The notes below the pieces were generated by a model. It did not search any database. It was not told the origin of the DNA and was given only the letters and a program-made list of their open reading frames with translations. Of a stretch of 64,000 nucleotides of DNA, positions 8,372-17,676 are shown one piece after another. Origin of the DNA: Janthinobacterium aquaticum (lineage in GTDB: Bacteria; Pseudomonadota; Gammaproteobacteria; Burkholderiales; Burkholderiaceae_D); the NCBI RefSeq assembly GCF_009208565.1, contig NZ_WFLK01000005.1, positions 186,001 through 250,000 of the forward strand, written 5' to 3'. Each line of letters opens with the position of its first letter. Position 1 is the stretch's first letter. The position numbers and the translations under genes are program-made.

Positions 8372-9829
8372 ATGAACCACATGACTCGCAGAAAACTTTC
8401 CGTCGCTGGCTGCAGCGTCGCCATTTCCATGATGCTGGCCGCCTGCGGCAGCAGCAACAACGACGACGTGGCCGTTGCAACGCCGCCAAAAAACGTGATT
8501 TTCTTCCTCGGCGACGGCATGGGCCTGACCACCATGACTGCGGCGCGCATCTATTCGGTGGGCGAAGAAGGTTCGCTGACCATGGACACGCTGCCGGAAA
8601 TGGCGTTTGTCAAAACGTTCTCGGGCGACGCGCAGGTGACCGACAGCGCACCGTCGATGGCCGCCTACATGACGGGCGTGAAGATGAACAATGAAGTGAT
8701 CTCGATGTCGGCCAATACGGTCGCCAAAGACCCGATCAACGACGCCAACGGCAACAAGCTGGCCAACAACTGCGGCACCGGTAACGGCACGCCGGCCACT
8801 ACCCTGCTGGAAATGGCCAAGGCCAAGGGCTACTCGGCGGGCGTGGTCAGCACCGCGCGCGTCACCCACGCCACGCCTGCCGCAACGTACTCGCATATCT
8901 GCCACCGCGACCTGGAAAACGATATCGCTGCAGCGCTGGTGCCAGGCGGCACCGGCTATAACAGCGCGCTGGGCACCAATGGCCTGGAAGTGGTACTGGG
9001 CGGCGGTGCACAGTTCTTTACCCCGTTCAAGAACGGCGGCAAGCGCTCGGACAACCGCGACCTGGTGGCCGAACTGAAAGCCAAGAGCTACACCATCGCC
9101 AACACCGGCGCCGACTTCAAGGCCGTTGACGCTGCCAAGACCGACCGCCTGTTTGGCGTCTTTACGTCGAGCCACATGAGCTACGACCTGGACCGCGATG
9201 CGGCCAAGGAACCAAGCCTGGCAGAAATGACCACCAAGGCGATGGACGTGCTGGCCAAGAACAAGAAGGGCTACTTCCTGATGGTCGAAGGCGGACGCAT
9301 CGACCATGCGCTGCATGAAACCACCGCCAAGAAAGCGCTGCAGGACACGGTAGCCTTCGACACCGCCATCAAGGCTGCCATCGACAAGGCCAAGCTGACC
9401 GATCCGGATTTGAAAAACACCCTGATCGTGGTCACTGCCGACCATGACCACACGCTGGTGCTGAACGGCTACGCCAAGCGTACCGGCAAGACCACCGCCA
9501 CCAACCCTGGCGTGTTGGGCGTGGTGAAAAACTACGTGACCGGCGCAGTTGAAAAAGACCTGGACGGCGCACCGTATCCGATCATCGCCTTCGGCAATGG
9601 CGAAAAACGCATCCAGTCGAGCCGCGCCGCCATGGCCAGCCTGACCGAGACCAACACCAGCGCCAACGATTTCCACCAGGAAGCGGTGATCCGCATGGGC
9701 GTCGGCGGCGAAACCCACGGTGGCACCGACGTGTTCCTGGGCGCCATCGGCATGGGCGCCGACACCTTCCTGGGCACCATCGACAACACCAAGGTCTTTG
9801 GCCTGGTCAAGACCGCCGGCGGCCTGTAA
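8372..9829 (+). CDS. Alkaline phosphatase, predicted lipoprotein
   Basis: Hydrolyses phosphate monoesters outside the cytoplasm. The N-terminus carries a lipoprotein signal (ISMMLAAC), with the lipidated cysteine at about residue 25. PhoA-type motifs follow: GDGMG with the metal-binding aspartate (D48), the nucleophile serine in TDSAPSMAAYMTG (S92), VEGGRIDHALH and TADHDHT with metal ligands, and GGETHGGTD near the C-terminus. About 485 residues, usual for the family. The start at 8372 (MNHMTRRKL) is preferred to an upstream TTG; ATG 8381 is another option. It is followed 24 bases later by a paralogue. The pair probably arose by tandem duplication, with one copy membrane-anchored. Confidence 0.92.
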   Translation: MNHMTRRKLSVAGCSVAISMMLAACGSSNNDDVAVATPPKNVIFFLGDGMGLTTMTAARIYSVGEEGSLTMDTLPEMAFVKTFSGDAQVTDSAPSMAAYMTGVKMNNEVISMSANTVAKDPINDANGNKLANNCGTGNGTPATTLLEMAKAKGYSAGVVSTARVTHATPAATYSHICHRDLENDIAAALVPGGTGYNSALGTNGLEVVLGGGAQFFTPFKNGGKRSDNRDLVAELKAKSYTIANTGADFKAVDAAKTDRLFGVFTSSHMSYDLDRDAAKEPSLAEMTTKAMDVLAKNKKGYFLMVEGGRIDHALHETTAKKALQDTVAFDTAIKAAIDKAKLTDPDLKNTLIVVTADHDHTLVLNGYAKRTGKTTATNPGVLGVVKNYVTGAVEKDLDGAPYPIIAFGNGEKRIQSSRAAMASLTETNTSANDFHQEAVIRMGVGGETHGGTDVFLGAIGMGADTFLGTIDNTKVFGLVKTAGGL

Positions 9830-9853
9830 CTGACATACGAACTGGATACGCAC

Positions 9854-11278
9854 ATGAAATCTTCACTGAAACCCGCTCCAATGAAATCCGCACTGAAACT
9901 GTCCCTGCTGGGCGCACTGGTGGCCGCCAGCGTGGCCAACGCCCAGGCTGCCGACGCCAAGAACGTTATCTTCTTCCTCGGCGACGGCATGGGCCCGTCG
10001 GTCGTGACCGCTGCACGCATCTACAAATACGGCGAAGCGGGCAGCCTGAACATGGACAAGCTCGAACGCACGGCGCGCATCAAGACGTTTGCCAACGATG
10101 CACAAACGACCGACAGCGCGCCATCGATGGCCGCCTACATGACCGGCGTCAAGATGAACAACGAAGTCATCTCGATGGCGCAGGAGACCATCGCCAAGGA
10201 ACCGGGCCGCGACGCCAACGGCAACCTGGGCGTGGACAACTGCCCGGCCGGCGGCAAGAGCGCCACCACCATCCTGGAACTGGCCAAGGCCAAAGGCAAG
10301 GCCGTGGGCGCCATTACCACCACCGAACTGACGCACGCCACGCCAGCGACCACCTTCTCGCATATCTGCAACCGCAATGCACAATACGCAATTGCCGCGC
10401 AAACCGTGCCCGGCGGCACCGGTTACAACACGGCACTGGGCGATGGCGTCGATGTGCTGATGGGTGGCGGGCGCAACCACTTCACGCCATGGTCGACCAG
10501 CAACCGCAATGGCCGCGCCGATGGCCGCAACCTGCTGAACGAATTTGCTGCCAAAGGCTATACGGTGGCCGCCACCAAGGCCGAGATGGCTGCCGCGCCG
10601 AACAACAAGAAATTCATCGGCCTGTACAGCACGCGCAGCCACCTGGAATATGAACTGGACCGCACCGCCGCCACGCCCACCGGTGAAGGCGCGACCCAGC
10701 CGAGCCTGACGGACATGACGCTCAAGGCCATGGCCATGCTGTCGGCCAACACCAACGGCTACTTCCTGATGGTCGAAGGTGGCCGTATCGACCATGCGCT
10801 GCACGGCATCAACGCCAAGCGCGCGCTGGCCGACACGATTGCCTTTGACGACGCCATCAAGGCCGCCATCGACAAGGTCAAGGAAACCGATCCGACCCTG
10901 GCCAACACGCTGATCGTGGTCACGGCTGACCATGACCATACGATGGCGATTAACGGCTACTCCAAGCTGGGCAATCCGATTCTCGATATCAGCAAAGGCT
11001 ATCGCGACGGCCTGCCGGCCAAGGACGCCGATGGCAAGACCTATACCACGCTGGTATTCGGCAATGGCCCGAACCGTCCTGACATGCGCGCCGACATCAG
11101 CAGCGTGCAGGCCCAGGCCGACAACTACCTGCAGGAAACAGGCGTGCGCCTGGCCAGCGAAACGCATGGCGGCGGCGACGTCAAGCTGTTGTCGACCGGC
11201 GCCGGCTCGAAAGCCTTCAAGGGCACCATGGATAACACCAAAGTGTTTGAACTGCTGAAGACGGCGCTGGGCCTGTAA
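9854..11278 (+). CDS. Alkaline phosphatase, periplasmic paralogue
   Basis: 474 residues with the same motif set as the preceding gene: GDGMG (D44), TTDSAPSMAAYMTG (S88), VEGGRIDHALH, TADHDHT and SETHGGGD. Here the N-terminus is an ordinary signal peptide (LSLLGALVAASVANAQA) with a likely signal peptidase I site, so it should be soluble in the periplasm. The start at 9854 is the most upstream ATG; 9881 is an alternative and neither has a strong ribosome site. It lies in the same operon as the lipoprotein copy and is followed by a hairpin at 11300-11327. The sequences differ in loop insertions around residues 200-250. Confidence 0.93.
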   Translation: MKSSLKPAPMKSALKLSLLGALVAASVANAQAADAKNVIFFLGDGMGPSVVTAARIYKYGEAGSLNMDKLERTARIKTFANDAQTTDSAPSMAAYMTGVKMNNEVISMAQETIAKEPGRDANGNLGVDNCPAGGKSATTILELAKAKGKAVGAITTTELTHATPATTFSHICNRNAQYAIAAQTVPGGTGYNTALGDGVDVLMGGGRNHFTPWSTSNRNGRADGRNLLNEFAAKGYTVAATKAEMAAAPNNKKFIGLYSTRSHLEYELDRTAATPTGEGATQPSLTDMTLKAMAMLSANTNGYFLMVEGGRIDHALHGINAKRALADTIAFDDAIKAAIDKVKETDPTLANTLIVVTADHDHTMAINGYSKLGNPILDISKGYRDGLPAKDADGKTYTTLVFGNGPNRPDMRADISSVQAQADNYLQETGVRLASETHGGGDVKLLSTGAGSKAFKGTMDNTKVFELLKTALGL

Positions 11279-11299
11279 TCCTCCCGCGCCGACTCACCG

Positions 11300-11327
11300 G
11301 GGCCGATGGCAGCAATGCCATCGGCCC
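11300..11327 (+). terminator. Stem-loop after the phosphatase pair
   Basis: GGGCCGATGGC (11300-11310) pairs perfectly with GCCATCGGCCC (11317-11327), 11 base pairs, followed by ATTTGT. The U-run is weak, so read-through into the next gene is possible. Confidence 0.55.
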
Positions 11328-11351
11328 ATTTGTACATTTCAAGGAACCACA

Positions 11352-12059
11352 ATGAAATCGACCCTGCTTGCCATCTTGCTCGCTACCGGCTTTGCCGCGC
11401 ATGCCCAGGCTGCCCCGGCCGCACCCGACCTCGACCTGCGCATTACCTACTACAGCCGCGTGCTGACGCCCGAAGGCGTGACGCGCGAAAGCCGCTACGA
11501 TGAAAAAATGCTGCGCCGCCCGGGCCATGTGTGGGTCGAGCGCGTGCTGGCGCCGGCCACCGACGCCCATGCCGGCCACGATCACGGCGCCAGGGCGCCC
11601 GCCAACAAGAAAGTGGCGCATGAGCACAAGCATTTCAACCCGGTGCTGATCCCGCGCCATGTGATACTGGAAAAAGACACCGTGCGCGTCGAATATATCG
11701 ATGCGCATGACAAGGTGGTGGTGTCGATCCCGAAGGTGGAATTTGAAAACGTCAACTTTGACGGTTCATGGGAAAACAGCTACTACCTGCTCGATCCGAA
11801 ACAGGTGGCCGCCATGCCACTGTCGAAGCAAGCCTCGACAGTGCCTGGCGCGCGCTGGCGCGAAGTGCAGAAAAACGGCAACTTCCAGCGCGTACTGTGG
11901 GATGAGCAGAAGCAGATACCTTTGATGATCGAAAGCGGCGACCTGGCCAATACCTTCTACCGCCGCGTCGATGTGAAGCAGGAGCCACTCAGCAAGGGGC
12001 AACCGTGGAGCAATTTGAAGAACTTCGCGCAGCGCGAGTATTCGGATTATCTTGATTAA
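11352..12059 (+). CDS. Secreted hypothetical protein with His-rich segment
   Basis: 235 residues starting with a signal peptide (STLLAILLATGFAAHAQA). I do not recognise the family. The mature protein has a YYSRVLTPEGVTRESRYDEKM segment, a phrase VWVERVLAP, then a histidine-rich linker (AHAGHDHGARAP and HEHKHF) that could bind metal such as zinc, and a beta-rich C-terminal half ending in the basic/acidic REYSDYLD. AAGGA lies upstream of the ATG. It follows the two zinc-dependent phosphatases in the same direction, separated by a hairpin. A role in metal supply to these enzymes is a speculation from position and composition. Confidence 0.8.
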   Translation: MKSTLLAILLATGFAAHAQAAPAAPDLDLRITYYSRVLTPEGVTRESRYDEKMLRRPGHVWVERVLAPATDAHAGHDHGARAPANKKVAHEHKHFNPVLIPRHVILEKDTVRVEYIDAHDKVVVSIPKVEFENVNFDGSWENSYYLLDPKQVAAMPLSKQASTVPGARWREVQKNGNFQRVLWDEQKQIPLMIESGDLANTFYRRVDVKQEPLSKGQPWSNLKNFAQREYSDYLD

Positions 12060-12073
12060 ACCCAGACGTGCAC

Positions 12074-12233
12074 GTAGGTCGGATTAGGCCCCAGAGGGGC
12101 CGTAATCCGACAACACTGCAGGCGCCAAAAATATCGCCAGATCAGGCCCCGCAGGGGCCGTAATCCGACAACACTGCAGGCGCCAACAATGTTGTCGGAT
12201 TACGCGGGGCTTTGCCCCGCTAATCCGACCTAC
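12074..12233. repeat. REP element with internal 58-base duplication
   Basis: The gap between the convergent His-rich gene and topB is filled by REP sequence with outer ends GTAGGTCGGATTAG and CTAATCCGACCTAC. The right half of the first unit, CGTAATCCGACAACACTGCA, is present twice, at 12101 and 12159, giving a direct repeat with a 58-base period. The outer hairpins carry GGCCCC/GGGGCC and GCGGGGC/GCCCCGC stems. It may act as a bidirectional terminator here. Confidence 0.85.
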
Positions 12234-12245
12234 GTGGTTACTGAC

Positions 12246-14888
12246 TTACTCGGCTGCCGCCTTCTTGGCTGGTGCCTTTTTGGCGGCCGGCTTTTTCACT
12301 GCGGCAGCTTTCTTGGCCGGCGCTTTTTTGACCGCGACTTTCTTGGCCGGTGCGGCCGCTTCGTCGCCTTCCGGCTCGGCAGCTGCCTTGCCCTTGGCTG
12401 GCGCCTTGGCCTTGCGCTCTTCAAACTCGAAACTCACCTTGCCATCCTTGCCGCGTACCAAAAAGGCCTTGAACGGACGGCGCGTGCGCTGCGAGATAAA
12501 GCCTGGCAGCAGATCGGTCTTGCCGTCGTTGAGCAGCTTGGCCATCTGTTCAGGCAGGATTTCCTGCTGCAGGATAATGCGTCCGCTGCGGAAGTCGCAC
12601 GTCTTCGGTTTGGCTACGCTGTGTTCGCAAACGTAGGCCAGGCCCATTTCATAGACGCCGCCGTTGCACTTGGGGCAAGGTCCCAGCGGGGTCTGGCCGG
12701 TGAAGTCGACGCCTTCGCCGTCTTCGCTCTCGTCGTTCTGGCCGAAATCGAATTCCAGTTTGAAATTCTTGATCTCTTCATCGCGCACGATACGCAAAAT
12801 GGCGGCAAACGGACGGCCCATTTTTGAGCGGAAACCCTGCAGCGGACCGATGGTGCGTTCCTTCAGCAATTCTTCCACTTCAGCAATCTCGAACTGGCGC
12901 GAACCAGGCGTCTTGCTCATCGAAAAATCGCACTTGGTGCAGGCAAAGCGACGATAATTTTCCTTGACCACGCTGCCGCAATTCGGGCACGGCGTGTGCA
13001 TGGTGGCGTAGTCGCCAGGGATGGTATCGTTGTCGTATTCCTTGGCGCGCTTGACGATGATTTGCGTCATCTGGGCAATTTCACGCATGAATTCATCGCG
13101 TGAAATCTTGCCCTTCTCCATCTGCGACAGCTTGTATTCCCATTCGCCGGTCAGCTCGGGCGCCGTCAGTTCATTGACGCCCAGTCCGCGCAGCAGCGTC
13201 ATCAGCTGCGACGCCTTGGCCGTCGGCATCAGCTCGCGTCCTTCGCGCAGCAGATAGCGCTCCGTCAGCAGGCCCTCGATGGTGGCGGCGCGCGTCGCTG
13301 GCGTACCGAGGCCCTTGCCGGCCATGGCGTCGCGCAGTTCATCGTCGTCGATCAGCTTGCCGGCGCCTTCCATGGCCGACAGCAAGGTCGCCTCGGTATA
13401 GCGCGCAGGCGGCTTGGTCACCAGGCCGTTGGCTGTCACGCTTTCGGTCTGCACTTTCTCGCCCTTGGCCACCGGCACCAGATTGCCGCCGGCGTTGCTT
13501 TCCTTGTCGCCGTCAGTCGACGCTTCCTTGCCGTAGATGGCCAGCCAGCCCGGATTGGTCATGACCTTGCCTTCAGTCTTGAACTGATGGCCGGCCACTT
13601 CCGTAAAGCGGGTGGTGACCTGGAACTCGGCTGGCGGGAAAAAAACCGCCATGAAACGACGCGTGACCAGGTCGTACAGCTTCTGTTCCGGCTCCGACAG
13701 GTTCTTTGGCGCAATCGTGGTCGGGATGATCGCAAAGTGATCCGAAATCTTCGTGTTGTCGAAGATGCGCTTGTTCGGCTTGACCCAGCCCTTGTCGATA
13801 ATCTGCTTGGCAAACTGGTGGTAGTTGCTGTTGCCCTTGACCGTTTCCAGCGCCTGCAGCACGGTCGGCATATAGTCTTCCGGCAGGTGGCGCGAATCGG
13901 TACGCGGGTAAGTCAGCACTTTGTGCTTTTCATACAGTGCCTGGGCCAGGCCCAGCGTGTTCTTGGCCGAGAAACCAAAGCGCGAGTTCGCTTCGCGCTG
14001 CAGGCTGGTCAGGTCGAACAGGCCCGGCGACATCGAGGTGGTCGGCTTCGATTCTTCCGTGACCACGCCCTGGCGGCCGCGGCAGGCGGTGGCGATGGAG
14101 TCGGCCGCAGCCTTGCTCCACAGGCGCTCGGCGCGCTTTTCGGGATCGTTCTCGTCCTTCTTGAACTTGGTGTCGAGCCAGCGGCCTTCATAGATGCCGG
14201 CGGCGCAGACAAATTCGGCGCGCACTTCCCAGAAGTCGCGCGGCACGAATTTCTTGATCTTGTCTTCACGCTCGACCACGATCGACAGCGTCGGCGTCTG
14301 TACACGGCCCACGGTGGTCAGGTAAAAGCCGCCCTCTTTCGAGTTAAAGGCCGTCATGGCGCGCGTGCCATTGATGCCGATCAACCAGTCCGCTTCCGAA
14401 CGGCAACGGGCCGCATCGGCCAGCGGCATCATTTCTTCATCGCTGCGCAGATGGGTAAAACCGTCGCGTATCGCGTTCGGCGTCATCGACTGCAGCCACA
14501 GGCGCTTGACCGGTTGCTTGGCCTTGGCGTTTTGCGCGATCAGGCGGAAAATCAGCTCGCCCTCGCGCCCCGCGTCGCATGCGTTGATCAGGGTGGTGAC
14601 GTCTTTACGCTTGATCAGCTTGTTCAATACTTTGAGCCGCGCTTCGGTCTTGGCGATCGGGTTGAGCGCGAAATACGGTGGAATCATCGGCAGGTGCGCA
14701 AAGCTCCATTTGCCGCGCTTGATATCGTATTCTTCCGGTACGGCAATCTCCAGCAGGTGACCCACTGCTGACGACAGGACGTATTCATCCGATTCAAAGT
14801 ACTCATCGTGCTTGGTAAAGCCGCCAAGCGTCTTCGCGATATCGTTCGCGACAGAAGGCTTCTCGGCGATGATGAGGGTTTTTGTCAT
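12246..14888 (-). CDS. topB: DNA topoisomerase III
   Basis: Type IA topoisomerase that passes single strands and decatenates DNA. The Toprim motifs are present (LIIAEKPSVA at the N-terminus, then NACDAGREGELIF), and the catalytic tyrosine is Tyr327 in VLTYPRTDSRHLPEDY. A four-cysteine cluster CPNCG...CTKC lies in the C-terminal third, and a second CPKC...C region follows. The last ~45 residues are a lysine/alanine/proline tail with repeated AKKA and VKKAP units, like the tail of histone H1. At 880 residues the protein is much longer than the enterobacterial enzyme because of these C-terminal parts. The start at 14888 (MTKTLII) is preferred over 14942. It runs co-directionally after smg and dprA. 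Confidence 0.95.
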   Translation of the reverse strand: MTKTLIIAEKPSVANDIAKTLGGFTKHDEYFESDEYVLSSAVGHLLEIAVPEEYDIKRGKWSFAHLPMIPPYFALNPIAKTEARLKVLNKLIKRKDVTTLINACDAGREGELIFRLIAQNAKAKQPVKRLWLQSMTPNAIRDGFTHLRSDEEMMPLADAARCRSEADWLIGINGTRAMTAFNSKEGGFYLTTVGRVQTPTLSIVVEREDKIKKFVPRDFWEVRAEFVCAAGIYEGRWLDTKFKKDENDPEKRAERLWSKAAADSIATACRGRQGVVTEESKPTTSMSPGLFDLTSLQREANSRFGFSAKNTLGLAQALYEKHKVLTYPRTDSRHLPEDYMPTVLQALETVKGNSNYHQFAKQIIDKGWVKPNKRIFDNTKISDHFAIIPTTIAPKNLSEPEQKLYDLVTRRFMAVFFPPAEFQVTTRFTEVAGHQFKTEGKVMTNPGWLAIYGKEASTDGDKESNAGGNLVPVAKGEKVQTESVTANGLVTKPPARYTEATLLSAMEGAGKLIDDDELRDAMAGKGLGTPATRAATIEGLLTERYLLREGRELMPTAKASQLMTLLRGLGVNELTAPELTGEWEYKLSQMEKGKISRDEFMREIAQMTQIIVKRAKEYDNDTIPGDYATMHTPCPNCGSVVKENYRRFACTKCDFSMSKTPGSRQFEIAEVEELLKERTIGPLQGFRSKMGRPFAAILRIVRDEEIKNFKLEFDFGQNDESEDGEGVDFTGQTPLGPCPKCNGGVYEMGLAYVCEHSVAKPKTCDFRSGRIILQQEILPEQMAKLLNDGKTDLLPGFISQRTRRPFKAFLVRGKDGKVSFEFEERKAKAPAKGKAAAEPEGDEAAAPAKKVAVKKAPAKKAAAVKKPAAKKAPAKKAAAE

Positions 14889-15085
14889 ATTTATTAGTCT
14901 CGAAAAATGCTCTGGGAGTGGTTCAGCATGCGCATCATACATGGCATTGCCGGGCGCGGACGCTTTTGTCTGCGCACCGCGCCGTGACTTGCAGTCTTGT
15001 CAAGCAACCAATGATAAGCGCCGAATGAAGGGTTCGGCAAGTTATCTGCACGTATAGATGCGTGGGGAAAATTCAAGCCTGGCGC

Positions 15086-15116
15086 CACAAAACAGTGCTG
15101 GCGCCACAGGCAGCAC
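15086..15116 (-). terminator. Probable terminator after smg
   Basis: GTGCTG at 15095-15100 pairs with CAGCAC at 15111-15116 with an inner GGCGCC stem. On the minus strand it is followed by TGTTTTG. It would end transcription of dprA-smg before topB. Confidence 0.5.
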
Positions 15117-15126
15117 GACAGGAAAA

Positions 15127-15591
15127 TTAATGCAGCAGCCGGGGCGCGATATCGGCGTCGTCAACAAACAGGTCATCGAACATCAGGGCGTCCGGTTCCT
15201 TGCCCTGGCTCCACAGGAGCATCAGGACGATGACCTTGAGCTTGCCCAGGGCAACCGGCGTGTCGTCGAGCGCCAGCGCGCGTTCGATCACGATTTCACG
15301 CTGCAGCGGCGTCAGTACGCGCGCGCTTTCAAGGAACTGGATAAAGCCGATGGCGGCCGTGCCGAGCACATCGCTTTCCTGCTGCACGTAGAAACGCGTG
15401 CCGGTCGAACTGGCGGTCAGCGCATGGTCGACGCTGGCCATGGCGGTCAGATCGGTCAGCCAGACCAGCGCTTCGGAGATCTCCACGTCGTCGAAACCGA
15501 CGGCCGACAACTTGCGCGCCAGCGCCTCCGGCTCGGGGCAGGCGTCGGGGCGATAATAAGTCTCGTAGAGATAAACCAGGATATCGAACAT
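15127..15591 (-). CDS. smg: Smg family protein (DUF494)
   Basis: 154 residues beginning [20 protein letters not shown], the hallmark start of Smg proteins, followed by [22 protein letters not shown]. The family is an all-helical cytoplasmic protein of unknown biochemical role, usually encoded beside dprA and opposite def-fmt, as here. It lies 92 bases after dprA in the same direction. No odd features. Confidence 0.9.
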   Translation of the reverse strand: MFDILVYLYETYYRPDACPEPEALARKLSAVGFDDVEISEALVWLTDLTAMASVDHALTASSTGTRFYVQQESDVLGTAAIGFIQFLESARVLTPLQREIVIERALALDDTPVALGKLKVIVLMLLWSQGKEPDALMFDDLFVDDADIAPRLLH

Positions 15592-15683
15592 GGCTCTACT
15601 TTATCAGCTAAGTTCGCTAGCGCACAAGCTTGGTGCAGCCGCAAAGACCGCCAGTGCGGCAAGGCCGCCACACAAGTGTCAGA

Positions 15684-16796
15684 CTAGCATTTGCAGCGTT
15701 GAAACAGTGCGCCGGGCAAGCGCTCCACCTGTCCCGCCAGTTCCAGCGCCAGCAAGGCCGCCATGGTTTCCCCGACCGGCATGGCGCAACGCATGGCCAG
15801 GGTGCCGGCGTCGCAGGGGTCGAAACCAAGCGCGGCCAGCAGCGGCGTCTCGCTGGCGGCGGCGGTCGGGGTGCTGATATGCTGCCCGGGCCATCCCATT
15901 TCCTGCAAGATATCGTCGACCGACTCGACCAGCCGGGCGCCCTGCCGTATCAGGCTGTGGCAGCCCTTGGCCAGCGCCGAATGAATCGAACCGGGCACCG
16001 CATACACATCGCGCCCCTGCTCGCCGGCCAGGCGCGCCGTGATCAGCGAGCCCGATTGCGCGGCCGCCTCCACCACCAGCACGCCGCGCGCCAGCCCGCT
16101 GATCAGGCGATTGCGGCGCGGAAAATTGCCGGGCATGGCAGGCAGGCCCAGCGCATATTCGCTGACAATGCAGCCATGCTGTGCAATGCGCTGCGCCAGT
16201 TCGGTATTGCGCTTCGGATAGACCAGGTCGGCACCGGTGCCGATCACTGCCACCGTACTGCCGGCGCCGCGCAAGGCGCCTTCGTGCGCATGCGTGTCGA
16301 TGCCCAGCGCCAGCCCGGAAATCACCGTCAGCCCGGCGCCGCTCAGCGCCTCGGCAAAAGCGGCGGCGTTCTGCTTGCCCTGCACGCTGGCGTTGCGGCT
16401 GCCGACAATGGCAATGCCAGGGCGCGACAACAGCTCGGCGTGCCCACGCACATACAACAACAGTGGCGGATCGGGTATTTCCAGCAGCAAAGGCGGATAG
16501 CTGGCGTCGGCCAGCGTCAGCACCGCGTTGCCCGGCTGCGCCAGCCACTGCAGCGTCAACGCCAGCTGGCTGTTGGCCAACTGGCCGGGCGGCGCGCAAA
16601 TGACGCGCGCCAGCCGCGCCGGAACCAGCTCGCACAGGGCCTCGCGCGATGCGGCAAACAGCTGCGAGGGCAAGCCGAAGCGCGCCAGCAGCAGGCGCGC
16701 TGCCACCGGCCCCACACCCGGCAGATATTGCAGGCGCAGCCAGGCCGCCAGTTCAATGATGGCCTCCTTGTCGCTGCTGGCGGCAGATGGATTCAT
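15684..16796 (-). CDS. dprA: DNA-processing protein DprA
   Basis: Binds incoming single-stranded DNA and loads RecA during natural transformation. The 370-residue protein has an N-terminal helix-hairpin-helix part (LPGVGPVAARLLLARFG), the Rossmann-like core with GIAIVGSRNAS, VISGLALGIDTHAHEGAL and TVAVIGTGADLVYPKRN, the FPRRNRLISGLARGVLVVEAA segment and the C-terminal winged-helix-like part ending EMGWPG onward. Start at 16796. It diverges from def with a 242-base gap and leads the dprA-smg group. Presence alone does not prove natural competence. Confidence 0.95.
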   Translation of the reverse strand: MNPSAASSDKEAIIELAAWLRLQYLPGVGPVAARLLLARFGLPSQLFAASREALCELVPARLARVICAPPGQLANSQLALTLQWLAQPGNAVLTLADASYPPLLLEIPDPPLLLYVRGHAELLSRPGIAIVGSRNASVQGKQNAAAFAEALSGAGLTVISGLALGIDTHAHEGALRGAGSTVAVIGTGADLVYPKRNTELAQRIAQHGCIVSEYALGLPAMPGNFPRRNRLISGLARGVLVVEAAAQSGSLITARLAGEQGRDVYAVPGSIHSALAKGCHSLIRQGARLVESVDDILQEMGWPGQHISTPTAAASETPLLAALGFDPCDAGTLAMRCAMPVGETMAALLALELAGQVERLPGALFQRCKC

Positions 16797-17038
16797 CCCT
16801 GCATGCTAGCGCCATGGCGAGGCGGCGATGCCGAACTGCGCAAACGGCGTGCGCGCAGCCGTTAAAACTGCCCGCCGGCGACAGCGCGCCAGGCGTCTGT
16901 GATAAAATTTCTGTTTATAGCTGCCATTTTACAGCTGCCATTTCTGGCACAACCCAACAAGCCTGAACCGTCCGCGCGCATGGCCCAGGCAGCACTGATC
17001 GAGCGCGCATCGCGCCCACTAACCCTAGTCAAATCCGT

Positions 17039-17581
17039 ATGTCCATATTAAATATCCTGCGTTACCCCGATCCGCGCCTGCACACGGTGGCCGTGCCCGT
17101 CACGGAGTTTGACGACAAACTGCAGACCCTGATCGATGACATGGCTGAAACCATGTATGACGCGCCTGGCGTAGGCCTGGCGGCGTCGCAAGTCGACCAG
17201 CATATCCAGATGATGGTGATCGACGTCACCGAAGAAAAAAACCAGCTGCAGGTCTTCATCAACCCGGAAATCACCTGGGCCAGCGAGGAAAAGCAGGTCT
17301 ACGACGAAGGCTGCCTGTCGGTGCCGGGCGTGTATGACGGCGTCGAGCGCCCTTCGCGCATCAAGGTGCGCGCGCTGGACCGCCATGGCAAGAGCTTCGA
17401 ACTGGAAGCCGACGGCCTGCTGGGCGTATGCATCCAGCATGAAATGGATCATCTGCTGGGCAAGGTATTTGTCGAATACCTGTCGCCACTGAAGCGCAAC
17501 CGCATCAAGACCAAGCTGGTCAAGGAACAGCGCGGCCTCGAACGCGAAGCCGCCCTGCGCGCGCAGAACCGCCGTTTCTGA
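17039..17581 (+). CDS. def: Peptide deformylase
   Basis: Removes the N-formyl group from nascent proteins. All three motifs are visible: GVGLAAS (44-50), EGCLSVPG with the metal-binding Cys92, and QHEMDHLLG with His134, catalytic Glu135 and His138. The 180-residue length is close to the typical ~170. The ATG lies next to a weak ribosome site (CTAGTC region). It is followed 95 bases later by fmt, the standard pairing of deformylase with the formylating enzyme. A possible -10 TAAAAT at 16913-16918 lacks a convincing -35. Confidence 0.96.
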   Translation: MSILNILRYPDPRLHTVAVPVTEFDDKLQTLIDDMAETMYDAPGVGLAASQVDQHIQMMVIDVTEEKNQLQVFINPEITWASEEKQVYDEGCLSVPGVYDGVERPSRIKVRALDRHGKSFELEADGLLGVCIQHEMDHLLGKVFVEYLSPLKRNRIKTKLVKEQRGLEREAALRAQNRRF

Positions 17582-17676
17582 ACCTGCGTGCTGTGCCTTT
17601 GCAGGACAGTCGCTTACACTTTGCCAGCGACGCGCCTTCGGGCGTGCGCCTTTCGCCCTTCACCTCAAGGACCGCC

